Source: Undibacterium pigrum | GTDB taxonomy: Bacteria; Pseudomonadota; Gammaproteobacteria; Burkholderiales; Burkholderiaceae_D | Length of the DNA: 64,000 nucleotides | NCBI RefSeq assembly: GCF_003201815.1 | Contig: NZ_QJKB01000001.1 | Location: 930,001 to 994,000 of the forward strand | Reading direction: 5' to 3' | Shown here: positions 28,038-36,955 of the stretch, in pieces | How the letters are laid out: each line of letters begins with the position of its first letter | How positions within the stretch are numbered: the first letter of the stretch is position 1 | Translations under genes and position numbers: made by a program | The notes under the pieces: model-generated | What the model was told of the DNA's origin: nothing | The model's input: the letters and a program-made list of their open reading frames with translations, nothing else | The model's database searches: none

Positions 28038-28072
28038 GCTCATACCGCATGGAAACAGCATGCAGTATGAGC
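28038..28072 (-). other. Intercistronic hairpin between thiolase and acyl-CoA dehydrogenase
   Basis: A 14-bp stem with a single mismatch (28038-28051 with 28059-28072, core CTCATAC...GTATGAG) closes a 7-nt loop in the 90-nt gap. On the minus strand it is followed by AAAATGGG rather than a T-run, so it may attenuate or stabilise rather than terminate. Confidence 0.5.
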
Positions 28073-28090
28073 ACCCTACATGCATCCAGC

Positions 28091-29269
28091 TTAAACTACT
28101 TCAAACAAGCCTGCAGCGCCCTGGCCACCACCAATACACATGGTGACCACAACATATTTAGCACCACGGCGCTTGCCTTCGATCAGTGCATGGCCTGTCA
28201 GGCGTGCACCTGATACGCCATAAGGATGGCCCACGGCAATCGCACCACCATTGACGTTTAATCTATCCATAGGGATGCCGAGTTTATCTGCGCAATACAA
28301 GACTTGCACGGCAAACGCTTCGTTCAATTCCCATAAACCGATATCCTCAACTTTGAGGCCAGCTTTTTTCAACAATTTTGGAATGGCAAAAACCGGGCCT
28401 ATACCCATTTCATCTGGCTCGCATCCTGCAATTGCAAAACCACGGAAAATACCCAATGGTTGCAAGCCCTTTGCCTCAGCCAGTTTGCTGTTCATCAAAA
28501 TGGCAACGGAGGCACCGTCAGAGAACTGGCTGGCGTTACCAGCAGTAATCACACCACCCGGTACTGCGGTACGGATTTTGGAAACGCCTTCGAGCGTGGT
28601 ATCTGCACGTATGCCTTCATCTGCAGAAATGGTGACTTCTTTGGTAATCAGCATGCCAGTTGCTTTGTCAGCGACGCCCATGACCGTCGTCATCGGCACG
28701 ATTTCGGCATCAAACAAACCCGCAGCCTGGGCAGCGGCAGCACGCAACTGGCTTTGTACACCGTATTCATCCTGACGTTCACGCGGAATGCCATAGCGCT
28801 TGGCGACGGTTTCTGCTGTTTGCAGCATAGGCCAGTAAACTTCCGGCTTATGTTGCTTCAACCAGGTTTCAACGATCATGTGGCTATTGGCTTCGTTTTG
28901 TACGCACGAAATAGACTCGACACCGCCTGCCGCATAGACATCACCTTCACCAGCAATAATTCTTTGTGCTGCCAGGGCGATAGTCTGCAAGCCAGAGGAG
29001 CAAAAACGATTAACCGTCATGCCAGCAGTAGTTACCGGGCAACCTGCACGCAAAGCGATCTGACGGGCGATATTGCTGCCAGTTGCACCTTCTGGTGTGG
29101 CACACCCCATGATGACATCTTCCACCTCGCCCGCTTCAATCTTTGCACGGGTAATGGCTGCATTCAATACATGGCCACCCATCGTGGCACCATGCGTCAT
29201 ATTGAAAGCACCTTTCCAGGATTTTGCAAGGCCAGTGCGGGCGGTAGATACGATAACTGCGTCAGACAT
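28091..29269 (-). CDS. Acetyl-CoA C-acyltransferase (thiolase)
   Basis: The 392-aa thiolase cleaves 3-ketoacyl-CoA with CoA, or runs in reverse for condensation. The nucleophilic cysteine is C90 in [11 protein letters not shown]; the GHP motif is [11 protein letters not shown]; and the second cysteine is in [11 protein letters not shown]. All catalytic residues are present. I chose the ATG at 29269 ([13 protein letters not shown]) with GGAGA upstream; the frame to 29326 has no ribosome binding site. It heads the eleven-gene minus-strand lipid cluster. Confidence 0.95.
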   Translation of the reverse strand: MSDAVIVSTARTGLAKSWKGAFNMTHGATMGGHVLNAAITRAKIEAGEVEDVIMGCATPEGATGSNIARQIALRAGCPVTTAGMTVNRFCSSGLQTIALAAQRIIAGEGDVYAAGGVESISCVQNEANSHMIVETWLKQHKPEVYWPMLQTAETVAKRYGIPRERQDEYGVQSQLRAAAAQAAGLFDAEIVPMTTVMGVADKATGMLITKEVTISADEGIRADTTLEGVSKIRTAVPGGVITAGNASQFSDGASVAILMNSKLAEAKGLQPLGIFRGFAIAGCEPDEMGIGPVFAIPKLLKKAGLKVEDIGLWELNEAFAVQVLYCADKLGIPMDRLNVNGGAIAVGHPYGVSGARLTGHALIEGKRRGAKYVVVTMCIGGGQGAAGLFEVV

Positions 29270-29454
29270 GTAGATCTCCTGATTAATATAAGTATGTGTA
29301 CAGGCTGGGACTGCTGATACCATCATAAGTAGTAATTTGCTCTTTGCAAATCAACATGCAGGAACAAACTTCCATAGCCCTGTCTTGCCTGAACCGAATT
29401 GCCTGAATTAAAAGCATATAGATCAAGCTCAAAAACTAGAATATCACATTTTAG

Positions 29455-29468
29455 TACGACCGTTCGTA
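29455..29468. promoter_or_regulatory. TetR-type operator candidate
   Basis: TACGA-CCGT-TCGTA is a perfect 5-bp inverted repeat with a 4-nt spacer inside an AT-rich context, the usual look of a TetR/AcrR-family operator. It is about 186 nt upstream of the thiolase start. No TetR-family gene is present in the window, so the regulator would be encoded elsewhere. Confidence 0.5.
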
Positions 29469-29532
29469 AATTTATTTCATCTGATTCCAGTCTTGGATAT
29501 TGCGCTTCTTTACATATTCAAGATAGCTCTTT

Positions 29533-29574
29533 TGTAAGTTTCTGTAAGTTTCGAGCAAGCAAGCCGTAAGTTTC
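29533..29574. repeat. Three phased TGTAAGTTTC direct repeats
   Basis: TGTAAGTTTC occurs at 29533-29542 and 29543-29552, and CGTAAGTTTC at 29565-29574. Spacings are 10 and 22 bp, so all three face the same side of the helix. They lie 57 bp or more upstream of the transporter -35 box, where an activator could bind. Confidence 0.5.
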
Positions 29575-29630
29575 GGCTTGCACACTTTGCTTGCAATAAA
29601 AATTATGTCGGAAATGTGATTGTGCATTTT

Positions 29631-29658
29631 TTGACCATTTTTTTAGCACACTTAAAAT
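29631..29658 (+). promoter_or_regulatory. Sigma70 promoter of the MHS transporter
   Basis: A -35 box TTGACC (29631-29636), a 16-nt spacer and a -10 box TAAAAT (29653-29658) each differ from consensus by one base. Transcription would start near 29665, just ahead of the AGGAGA ribosome binding site (29671-29676) and the ATG at 29682. Confidence 0.7.
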
Positions 29659-29681
29659 ATACTTAAAAACAGGAGACAAGC

Positions 29682-31346
29682 ATGGCGACAGCACCTATCG
29701 CAACGTCAGGCGGCATGACGGCAGAAGAACGCAAGGTTATTTTTGCTTCTTCGCTGGGAACCGTCTTTGAATGGTACGACTTTTATCTATACGGCTCACT
29801 CGCATCCATTATCGCCAAACAGTTCTTCGCTGGCACAGACCCTAATACCGCCTTCATTTTTGCATTGCTGGCGTTTGCAGCAGGCTTTATCGTACGTCCC
29901 TTCGGCGCACTGGTTTTCGGTCGCCTTGGTGACATGATAGGTCGCAAGTACACATTCCTGGTCACCATCCTGATCATGGGTGCATCTACCTTCTGCGTGG
30001 GCCTGCTACCTAATTATGCAACTATCGGTATCGCGGCACCGATCATCCTGATCACTTTGCGCATTTTGCAAGGCTTGGCACTGGGTGGTGAATATGGTGG
30101 TGCAGCGACCTACGTGGCCGAACACGCCCCACATGGCAAGCGCGGTGCTTTTACTGCATGGATACAAACCACTGCCACTTTGGGCCTGTTCCTGTCACTG
30201 ATGGTGATTCTTGGCACACGCATGGCAATTGGTGAGGACGAATTTGCCAGCTGGGGCTGGCGCATCCCTTTCCTGGTTTCTGTTTTCCTGCTGGCTATTT
30301 CTGTATGGATACGTCTGTCCATGAATGAATCTCCAGCCTTTGCGAAAATGAAAGCCGAAGGCAAAACTTCCAAAGCGCCTTTGACTGAATCATTTGGTCA
30401 ATGGAAAAACCTGAAGATTGTTATCCTTGCCTTACTGGGTTTGACAGCTGGCCAGGCCGTGGTCTGGTACACGGGTCAATTCTATGCTCTGTTCTTCCTG
30501 CAGCAAACGCTGAAAGTAGACGGCCCGACTGCCAACGTGCTGATCGCAGCATCCCTGGTGATTGGTACACCATTCTTTATCGTGTTTGGCGCATTGTCTG
30601 ACAAAATTGGTCGCAAACCTATTATTTTGGCTGGCTGCTTAATTGCAGCACTGACCTACTTCCCTATCTTCAGTGCACTGACACACTATGCCAACCCTGC
30701 ACTGGAAACTGCATTGAAAAATGCACCTGTCGTGGTAACTGCAGACCCAGACGATTGCCAGTTCCAGTTCAACCCTACAGGTACGAAGAAATTCACCTCT
30801 TCATGCGATATCGTCAAGGCTAAACTGGCTGCAGCTTCAGTCAACTACTCTAATGAAATTGCTGCCGCAGGCACAATCGCCTCTGTTAAAGTTGGTGACA
30901 AAGTCATCGCCTCTTACAACGCCAAAGGTTTGCCAAAAGACGAAGCAACTGCAAAAGACAAGGCTTTCTCCAAAGACCTGGCTGAAGCAATCAAAGCTGC
31001 TGGCTACCCTGCCAAGGCTGACCCTGCTCAAATCAACAAGCCTATGGTTCTGGTTTTGCTGATTATCCTGGTTCTGTATGTGACCATGGTCTACGGTCCT
31101 ATCGCTGCCATGCTGGTAGAAATGTTCCCAACCCGTATACGCTACACCTCCATGTCCCTGCCTTACCATATCGGTAACGGCTGGTTCGGTGGCTTGCTGC
31201 CTACCACGGCATTTGCCCTGGTCGCCTTCAAGGGTGATATTTACTACGGCTTGTGGTATCCAATCATCATCGCACTGGCAACGTTTGTTATTGGTCTCTT
31301 GTTCATCAAAGAAACCAAGGACAATGATATCTATGCGGCTGACTGA
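29682..31346 (+). CDS. MFS transporter, MHS (metabolite:H+ symporter) family
   Basis: The 554-aa inner-membrane symporter has the MHS hallmarks: GTVFEWYDFYLYG at residue 26 onwards, the RPFGALVFGRLGDMIGRK loop 2-3 motif, and GLALGGEYGGAATYVAEHAP. Helices follow the usual 12-TM plan. An insertion of about 115 residues (337-456) rich in Ala/Lys/Asp, with cysteines C359 and C375, interrupts the C-terminal half between two helices and is probably periplasmic; standard MHS proteins are about 430-450 aa. The substrate is probably an organic acid or osmolyte. A strong promoter and terminator make it monocistronic. Confidence 0.92.
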   Translation: MATAPIATSGGMTAEERKVIFASSLGTVFEWYDFYLYGSLASIIAKQFFAGTDPNTAFIFALLAFAAGFIVRPFGALVFGRLGDMIGRKYTFLVTILIMGASTFCVGLLPNYATIGIAAPIILITLRILQGLALGGEYGGAATYVAEHAPHGKRGAFTAWIQTTATLGLFLSLMVILGTRMAIGEDEFASWGWRIPFLVSVFLLAISVWIRLSMNESPAFAKMKAEGKTSKAPLTESFGQWKNLKIVILALLGLTAGQAVVWYTGQFYALFFLQQTLKVDGPTANVLIAASLVIGTPFFIVFGALSDKIGRKPIILAGCLIAALTYFPIFSALTHYANPALETALKNAPVVVTADPDDCQFQFNPTGTKKFTSSCDIVKAKLAAASVNYSNEIAAAGTIASVKVGDKVIASYNAKGLPKDEATAKDKAFSKDLAEAIKAAGYPAKADPAQINKPMVLVLLIILVLYVTMVYGPIAAMLVEMFPTRIRYTSMSLPYHIGNGWFGGLLPTTAFALVAFKGDIYYGLWYPIIIALATFVIGLLFIKETKDNDIYAAD

Positions 31347-31382
31347 TAGTAATCACGATTAGTACGTATAAGTAAGAAGCAC

Positions 31383-31418
31383 AAAAGCCCGCCCGTCAAA
31401 ATGACGGGCGGGCTTTTT
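31383..31418. terminator. Bidirectional rho-independent terminator
   Basis: A perfect 12-bp GC-rich stem (GCCCGCCCGTCA 31387-31398 with TGACGGGCGGGC 31402-31413) has an AAA loop, with AAAA before and TTTTT after. It serves both the transporter (+) and the convergent queE-ldcA operon (-). Confidence 0.93.
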
Positions 31419-31439
31419 CAGTATGGTGATTTACAAAGT

Positions 31440-32345
31440 TTACAAAGAATAATGCATAGTCAAACCAGCCTGCCCCGCCGCCACTTTCAATTGTGCATCA
31501 CTACCCACTACCAGGCTGGCGCGGGTTGAGACATGACCGAATGGCAGACCAGTAATTACTGGCACATCAATCAGGCTGCGGATATAGGTGAGCATGGCAT
31601 CGAAGTCATAGCCATTGTCATGCACGGCCAGTTTGTAGGCAGAAAAATTGCCGAGTATGATGGCTTTTTGCTTGTTCAACACACCAGCAAAATGCAGCTG
31701 CAGCAGCATACGTTCTATACGGTATGGGTGCTCGCCTATGTCTTCCAGGAACAATATGCCATCTTCAACTTCTGTCCAATATGGTGTGCCGACTGCATGC
31801 GTCAGCATGGCAAGATTGCCGCCCCATAATTTACCCTGCACATGTAAGTCTTGAGTCGCATCAGTTTCAAATTCAACAAAATGCGTGGTGTTGCTGACGC
31901 AAGTCTTGAATTGTTGCAGCGTATATTCAACCGGTTGCTCACGTATGTAATCGTCACATAGCATGGGGCCAGCGATACTGATGCGGCCACGCGCCAGCAT
32001 TGCCAGGTGTACCAGAGTGAAATCACTATAGCCTACGAAGCATTTGCCACTATTTGCCAGCAAATCAAAGTCGATAAGCGGCATCAGTCTTGACATGCCA
32101 TAGCTGCCACGCAGTGCCATGACTATCTGCACGTCCGGATTCTGCGCTGCTTCATGAATTTGCCTGACGCGCTCCACATCGCTCGCACCAAAGCGCTGGA
32201 ACCTGGCATCAGGCTGATAATAACTATGCACCTTAAAACCTTGCCCGGCCAGACGCTGTAAACCACGTTCAATCAAACTGTCGTCCAGAGGTGCTCCGCT
32301 GGGGGCAATAATGGCGACTCCGGTTTGCGTGTTTTGTTCTGACAT
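31440..32345 (-). CDS. ldcA: LD-carboxypeptidase (muramoyltetrapeptide carboxypeptidase)
   Basis: LdcA removes the terminal D-Ala from murein tetrapeptides in the cytoplasm during peptidoglycan recycling. The 301-aa protein has the S66 peptidase triad: serine in VGYSDFT, glutamate in LEDIGEHPYRIERM, and histidine in PFGHVSTR. The N-terminal IIAPSGAP and ALRGSYGMSRLMPLID fit the family. It begins 14 nt after tadA and is last in the queE-queD-tadA-ldcA group. Confidence 0.93.
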   Translation of the reverse strand: MSEQNTQTGVAIIAPSGAPLDDSLIERGLQRLAGQGFKVHSYYQPDARFQRFGASDVERVRQIHEAAQNPDVQIVMALRGSYGMSRLMPLIDFDLLANSGKCFVGYSDFTLVHLAMLARGRISIAGPMLCDDYIREQPVEYTLQQFKTCVSNTTHFVEFETDATQDLHVQGKLWGGNLAMLTHAVGTPYWTEVEDGILFLEDIGEHPYRIERMLLQLHFAGVLNKQKAIILGNFSAYKLAVHDNGYDFDAMLTYIRSLIDVPVITGLPFGHVSTRASLVVGSDAQLKVAAGQAGLTMHYSL

Positions 32346-32359
32346 ATTGTGCTTCAGTC

Positions 32360-33351
<992 letters not shown>

Positions 33352-33357
33352 GAAAAC

Positions 33358-33993
33358 TCAAGGAATCTGTAATAGTTTATGGGTTTGCAAACTCAGCTTC
33401 CATTGTGGATGCTGCTTGCAGAATTCAATTGCGAGACGCAAATTATCGTCTCTTAAAGGGCCATCCATGGCTTGTACAAAGTAATGTTCAAAATCAAGAT
33501 TTGCATATGCCGCCATATCCTGACCAAATTGCGGAATCACCACTTTGAGCTCACTACCCTTGCGCACGACCAGCTCGGAACCCATTTTAGGGCTGACGCA
33601 AATCCAGTCCACACCTTCAGGCACAGGCAATGTGCCATTGGTTTCTATGGCAATTTCAAAGCCCACTGCATGCATGGCTTCAATCAGCGCAGCATCAAGT
33701 TGCAACAAAGGCTCACCGCCGGTAAATACCACGTACTTACTGGCAGTATAGGATACTGGCCACAAAGCGTTGATAGTCGCAGCCAGGGCTTCGGCCTGCT
33801 TGAACTTGCCACCACCCTCGCCATTGGTACCAACGAAATCGGTATCACAAAACTGGCAAACCGCAGTTGCCCTGTCCTCTTCGCGCCCTGACCACAAATT
33901 GCAGCCAGAAAAACGACAAAACACCGCCGGGCGCCCGGCATGATTGCCCTCGCCCTGTAGAGTATAAAAAATTTCTTTGACGCTATAAGTCAC
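33358..33993 (-). CDS. queE: 7-carboxy-7-deazaguanine synthase
   Basis: QueE is a radical-SAM enzyme that contracts 6-carboxy-tetrahydropterin to 7-carboxy-7-deazaguanine for queuosine. The cluster ligands are C31, C46 and C49: C31-x14-C46-x2-C49, the expanded motif known in proteobacterial QueE. GGEPLLQ and IETNGT are further SAM-fold motifs. The start is GTG at 33993 with GGGAA about 7 nt upstream. It heads the queE-queD-tadA-ldcA operon. Confidence 0.95.
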   Translation of the reverse strand: MTYSVKEIFYTLQGEGNHAGRPAVFCRFSGCNLWSGREEDRATAVCQFCDTDFVGTNGEGGGKFKQAEALAATINALWPVSYTASKYVVFTGGEPLLQLDAALIEAMHAVGFEIAIETNGTLPVPEGVDWICVSPKMGSELVVRKGSELKVVIPQFGQDMAAYANLDFEHYFVQAMDGPLRDDNLRLAIEFCKQHPQWKLSLQTHKLLQIP

Positions 33994-34044
33994 GTCTTAT
34001 TCCCGCATGATTGTCAGCAGCGACTTTGAAGGCTGCACAGGCAA

Positions 34045-34091
34045 GGCTTTTGACAAAGCCGCTCTCTTTTACACTGCATGAAAAATGCAGT
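34045..34091 (-). promoter_or_regulatory. Two leader hairpins upstream of queE
   Basis: Read on the minus strand, ACTGCAT-TTTTC-ATGCAGT (34091-34073) is followed by GGCTTT-GTCA-AAAGCC (34060-34045), both perfect stems, ending about 50 nt before the queE GTG. They do not match the preQ1-I riboswitch pattern that I know. They may be a leader or the end of an upstream transcript. Confidence 0.3.
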
Positions 34092-34282
34092 ATATGAAAT
34101 TTAGTGCGTTTTTGGAACGCAAAAGGGAAACATGATACCACGGAGTGGCATATTGGCCTTCTTACTTCAGTGAAACTCAGATGTAATCCAGCCAGTCTTC
34201 TTAAAAAATTATCAAAAAAATATAATTTTTACTAAATGACCCACGATTTGCCCAAAAACCCATGAGAAAACGCGAAGTCGAC

Positions 34283-35059
34283 TTACCTGGACTTACGCTC
34301 TGAAACTAAAATGCTTGCAAGCTCATTTGCAGTGTATTGCTTTGTACTGACAATTGCTGCTCCAGCATTATTTCGCAAATCGAGCCGCGCACCTCCGTCT
34401 CCAGAGCGGGAAATCGTAATGTTTGAACCATCCTTTGCAGTTACTACGTGAGGCACATCAAGGCCTTGCCGATCGACATCAGTTAATTCAAGATTAAATT
34501 CAGTGGTAACGATTTTGACAGGGTCTGGAGATTGAGCTGAACCGCGAGAATAGGTATTTGCTACCCCATTTACTAAATAGGAATATGAAAAAGTATTTGG
34601 ATTACGATATCCACTGAGGTAGCCGCCATTTAATTCCTGATCCTGAGTATCATCAGCCATGCGGTATTTCAGTTTTTGAAAAGTTAAACTCTGCTGGAAG
34701 AAAATCCCAATAATGTTACTGTCGAGTATGCCAGAAAAAATAACCCCCTTCGGAGTCGCACATTGATCAAACTCAAAACGGATAGAACCAAAATTCTTGA
34801 TTGTGCCGCCGTTAGGGCAAGCGATAGTCGCCGACGCTGACCAGTCTGCAAGTGAGCGAAAATCAAGAAGTAGCTGCATTTCCTTCACAGTGCGGTACTG
34901 CTCCAGCAAATAAGTTGCAAACACCCGATCAATATTACTGACATTTAGCTCCTTCACGATCACCGGCTCAACGGGCGCATTACCTTGGCTACCACCGCCG
35001 CAAGAAGCAAGCGCGCAGCAGATGAGAGCTGACAGACTGAATTTGTGGAGTATGGCCAT
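34283..35059 (-). CDS. Putative lipoprotein of unknown function
   Basis: I do not recognise this 258-aa protein. It has a lipoprotein signal (residues 1-19) with lipobox LASC and the modified cysteine at C20 followed by GGGS, so it should be attached to the outer or inner membrane facing the periplasm. The mature part is polar with two further cysteines (TIACPNGG, FDQCATPKG), possibly a disulfide. I chose the ATG at 35059 because it gives a clean signal peptide; the frame to 35116 does not. It stands alone, and its DNA is more AT-rich than its neighbours, with many A/T-ending codons. Confidence 0.75.
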   Translation of the reverse strand: MAILHKFSLSALICCALASCGGGSQGNAPVEPVIVKELNVSNIDRVFATYLLEQYRTVKEMQLLLDFRSLADWSASATIACPNGGTIKNFGSIRFEFDQCATPKGVIFSGILDSNIIGIFFQQSLTFQKLKYRMADDTQDQELNGGYLSGYRNPNTFSYSYLVNGVANTYSRGSAQSPDPVKIVTTEFNLELTDVDRQGLDVPHVVTAKDGSNITISRSGDGGARLDLRNNAGAAIVSTKQYTANELASILVSERKSR

Positions 35060-35288
35060 AGAATTAGTGTAGTGATCAAAAACGTATGAATTTAAGGCCC
35101 GGCCAGATCTGCACAAAACTGCTCTAACATTGTTGCGCCACCTAGTCGCAGATATGTGCTGCCTGCAGTAATGCGCTCGAATACAGCTTTTACGCGCAAT
35201 TTCGAATAGTATAAATTATATCAAAATACTATCACATATAGATAGATTGACCACTTTTTTGATACTGGATATTGCCAGACCAAAATGG

Positions 35289-35312
35289 CAAAAGCCCGCA
35301 TGACGCGGGCTT
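35289..35312 (-). terminator. Rho-independent terminator after guaA
   Basis: On the minus strand an 8-bp stem AAGCCCGC / GCGGGCTT (35312-35305 with 35299-35292) with a 5-nt loop runs into TTTTG. It lies 48 nt past the guaA stop codon. Confidence 0.75.
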
Positions 35313-35359
35313 CCGGGGTGTTTCGTGCTTTCAGTTGCCTGACGTTGCCAGACCTAAGA

Positions 35360-36952
35360 TCATTCCCACTCTATCGTCGCAGGCGGCTTGCCTGAGATGT
35401 CATAGACTACGCGATTGATACCACGCACCTCATTGATGATGCGGTTTGACACTTTACCCAGCAGCTCATGCGGCAAATGTGCCCAATGTGCTGTCATGAA
35501 GTCCTGGGTTTGTACGGCGCGTAAAGCAACCACGTATTCGTAAGTGCGGCCATCACCCATGACGCCGACGGATTTGACTGGCAAGAATACAGCAAATGCC
35601 TGGCTGGTAGCGTCATACCAGCTTTGCAGTTTTTCTGCATTCGGGTCAACCATTGTATTACGCAGCTCTTCGATGAAGATTGCATCAGCGCGGCGCAGCA
35701 GGTCGGCAAATTCTTTTTTCACTTCGCCAAGGATACGCACACCCAGGCCAGGACCTGGGAAAGGATGACGATAAATCATGCTATGCGGCAGGCCGAGTGC
35801 AACGCCCAGCTTGCGCACTTCATCCTTGAACAATTCGCGCAATGGTTCGAGCAACTTCAGGTTCAAGGTGTCTGGCAAGCCGCCGACATTGTGGTGACTC
35901 TTGATGGTGTGCGAGCCTTTTTTGCCTTTGCCAGCGCTTTCAATGACGTCAGGATAGATGGTGCCCTGCGCCAGCCATTTGGCATTACTCAACTTGCCGG
36001 ATTCAACCTGGAAGACTTCAACAAATTCGCGGCCTATGATCTTGCGCTTGGCTTCCGGATCAGAAACACCGGCAAGGTGCCCCATGAACTGTGCAGTTGC
36101 ATCAACATGGATGACTTTAACACCCAGGTTGTTGGCGAACATTTCCATGACCATCTTGCCTTCATCAAGACGCAGTAAACCATGGTCTACAAATACGCAA
36201 GTCAGCTTGTCGCCGATGGCGCGATGTATGAGAGCTGCAGCAACGCTGCTGTCAACACCTCCAGACAAGCCGAGGATAACTTCATCATCACCAACCTGGG
36301 CACGGATGGAAGCAACTGCTTCCGAGATGTAGTCAGGCATGTTCCAGTCAGATTGACAACCGCAGATTTCATGCACGAATCGACTGAGGATTGCTTCACC
36401 CTGCAGTGTATGTGTGACTTCTGGATGGAATTGCACGGCGTAAAAACGACGCTCTTCATCTGCCATGGCGGCGATCGGGCAATTATCTGTGGAAGCCATC
36501 AGTTTAAAACCTGGTGGCATTTCATTGACCTTGTCGCCATGGCTCATCCACACCTTGAGCATGCCGTGACCTTCAGAGGTAACAAAGTCATTGATCTCTT
36601 TGAACAAGGCTGTATGGCCGCGGGCGCGTACTTCGGCATAACCAAATTCACGTACCAAGCCATTTTCAACCTTGCCACCGAGTTGTTCGGCCATGGTTTG
36701 CATGCCGTAGCAAATACCCAGCACAGGTACGCCTGCTTCATACACAGCCATAGGTGCGCGAGGCGTGTCGCCTTCTGTCACACTGCTTGGGCCACCCGAC
36801 AAAATAATGCCAGCTGCGCCGTAATTTTTGATGAATTCATCGCTGACATCATAAGGATGAACTTCAGAAAAAACACCTGCATCACGCACGCGGCGAGCGA
36901 TCAACTGCGTGACTTGGGAACCAAAATCAAGGATAAGAATTTTTGAGTGCAT
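35360..36952 (-). CDS. guaA: GMP synthase (glutamine-hydrolysing)
   Basis: GuaA aminates XMP to GMP using glutamine and ATP. The 530-aa protein has the class I glutamine amidotransferase domain with nucleophile C81 (GICYGMQTM) and the HxE dyad (QFHPEVTHT, about residue 172). The ATP pyrophosphatase domain has PP-loop LSGGVDSS (about residue 228), then the dimerisation domain. It starts 3 nt after a GAF/GGDEF-like gene and follows guaB, so the last two steps of GMP synthesis are co-expressed. Confidence 0.98.
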   Translation of the reverse strand: MHSKILILDFGSQVTQLIARRVRDAGVFSEVHPYDVSDEFIKNYGAAGIILSGGPSSVTEGDTPRAPMAVYEAGVPVLGICYGMQTMAEQLGGKVENGLVREFGYAEVRARGHTALFKEINDFVTSEGHGMLKVWMSHGDKVNEMPPGFKLMASTDNCPIAAMADEERRFYAVQFHPEVTHTLQGEAILSRFVHEICGCQSDWNMPDYISEAVASIRAQVGDDEVILGLSGGVDSSVAAALIHRAIGDKLTCVFVDHGLLRLDEGKMVMEMFANNLGVKVIHVDATAQFMGHLAGVSDPEAKRKIIGREFVEVFQVESGKLSNAKWLAQGTIYPDVIESAGKGKKGSHTIKSHHNVGGLPDTLNLKLLEPLRELFKDEVRKLGVALGLPHSMIYRHPFPGPGLGVRILGEVKKEFADLLRRADAIFIEELRNTMVDPNAEKLQSWYDATSQAFAVFLPVKSVGVMGDGRTYEYVVALRAVQTQDFMTAHWAHLPHELLGKVSNRIINEVRGINRVVYDISGKPPATIEWE

Positions 36953-36955
36953 AAA

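Larger units (their letters stand above)
29270..29681. promoter_or_regulatory. Divergent control region between thiolase operon and MHS transporter
   Basis: This 412-nt gap contains no gene. It holds a TetR-type inverted repeat (29455-29468), three phased TGTAAGTTTC-like repeats (29533-29574), a hairpin GCAAGCC...GGCTTGC (29559-29581) and a good sigma70 promoter (29631-29658) for the transporter. The stretch next to the thiolase start (29270-29440) shows nothing else that I recognise. Confidence 0.6.

Noticed and set aside
28460-29317. 285-codon plus-strand frame opposite the thiolase gene
   Set aside because: The thiolase has all catalytic residues in the minus frame. The antisense product is Cys/His-rich and without motifs.
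33994-34100. Possible preQ1 riboswitch before queE
   Set aside because: Two hairpins are present, but the preQ1-I signature (C-rich stem, A-rich tail pairing into the loop) is not visible.
36182-36946. 254-codon plus-strand frame opposite guaA
   Set aside because: It lies entirely inside guaA, which has complete catalytic motifs on the other strand. The translation resembles no protein.
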